A DNA stretch of 6,239 bases from Clostridium sp. CAG:567. Its GTDB lineage: Bacteria > Bacillota > Clostridia > TANB77 > CAG-508. Location of the stretch: contig FR902163.1 in NCBI GenBank assembly GCA_000437855.1, positions 1-6,239 on the forward strand, given 5' to 3'. Of the stretch, positions 6,186-6,239 are shown piece after piece (position 1 is the stretch's first letter; every line of letters starts with the position of its first letter). Under the pieces are notes generated by a model, which saw only the letters and a list, made by a program, of their open reading frames with translations, made no database searches and was not told where the DNA came from. Both the position numbers and the translations under genes were made by a program.

Positions 6186-6239
6186 GCAGATTTTTTTGTA
6201 AAGTATTTTTCCCTTAAATTTAAAACTAAATTCCAGTGA

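Noticed and set aside
6131..6239. Replication origin or iterons beside the helicase gene
   Set aside because: Only A/T runs and a promoter-like pair were seen; no direct repeats or DnaA-box cluster.

Overview
The window is strongly AT-rich, with A/T-ending codons, AGGAGG-type ribosome binding sites and short hairpin terminators. It carries a sporulation gene (spoIVA). Together these point to a low-GC, spore-forming-lineage Firmicute, most likely an uncultured gut-type Clostridia. Species cannot be told from this sequence alone.

Layout. (1) Positions 1-1208, minus strand: a compact operon read csaA -> hpt -> small membrane-protein ORF, ending at a bidirectional terminator hairpin at the left edge. 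(2) 1209-1333: divergent promoter region. (3) 1334-2032, plus: a TraX-family integral membrane protein, converging on (4) 2080-2586, minus: an uncharacterised membrane-anchored protein, with a shared bidirectional terminator between them. (5) 2587-2746: second divergent intergenic region, with a sigma-A-like promoter to the left and a weak sigma-E-like promoter to the right. (6) 2747-4229, plus: spoIVA, the spore-coat basement-layer ATPase. (7) 4245-4295: a large inverted repeat between convergent genes. (8) 4340-6118, minus: a divergent DnaB-type helicase with an acidic N-terminal extension, preceded by an extended -10 promoter.

Most striking observation. Three of the seven genes are broken by what looks like a single-base indel: spoIVA by an extra C inside the Walker A codons, csaA by a lost base near codon 18, and the small ORF after hpt by a lost A in an A-run at codons 2-4. 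Conserved protein sequence continues in the new frame in csaA and spoIVA, so the changes are very recent or are sequencing/assembly errors. The other four ORFs, including one of about 1.8 kb, are intact. If the spoIVA lesion is real, the strain should be unable to build a normal spore coat.

The genes do not form one pathway: purine salvage (hpt), a chaperone (csaA), a membrane acyltransferase-like protein (TraX), spore coat assembly (spoIVA) and a replication-type helicase. I found no tRNA, rRNA, CRISPR array, transposase or clear mobile-element boundary, and no convincing new defence or mobile system. The divergent DnaB-like protein is the gene least explained by its surroundings.
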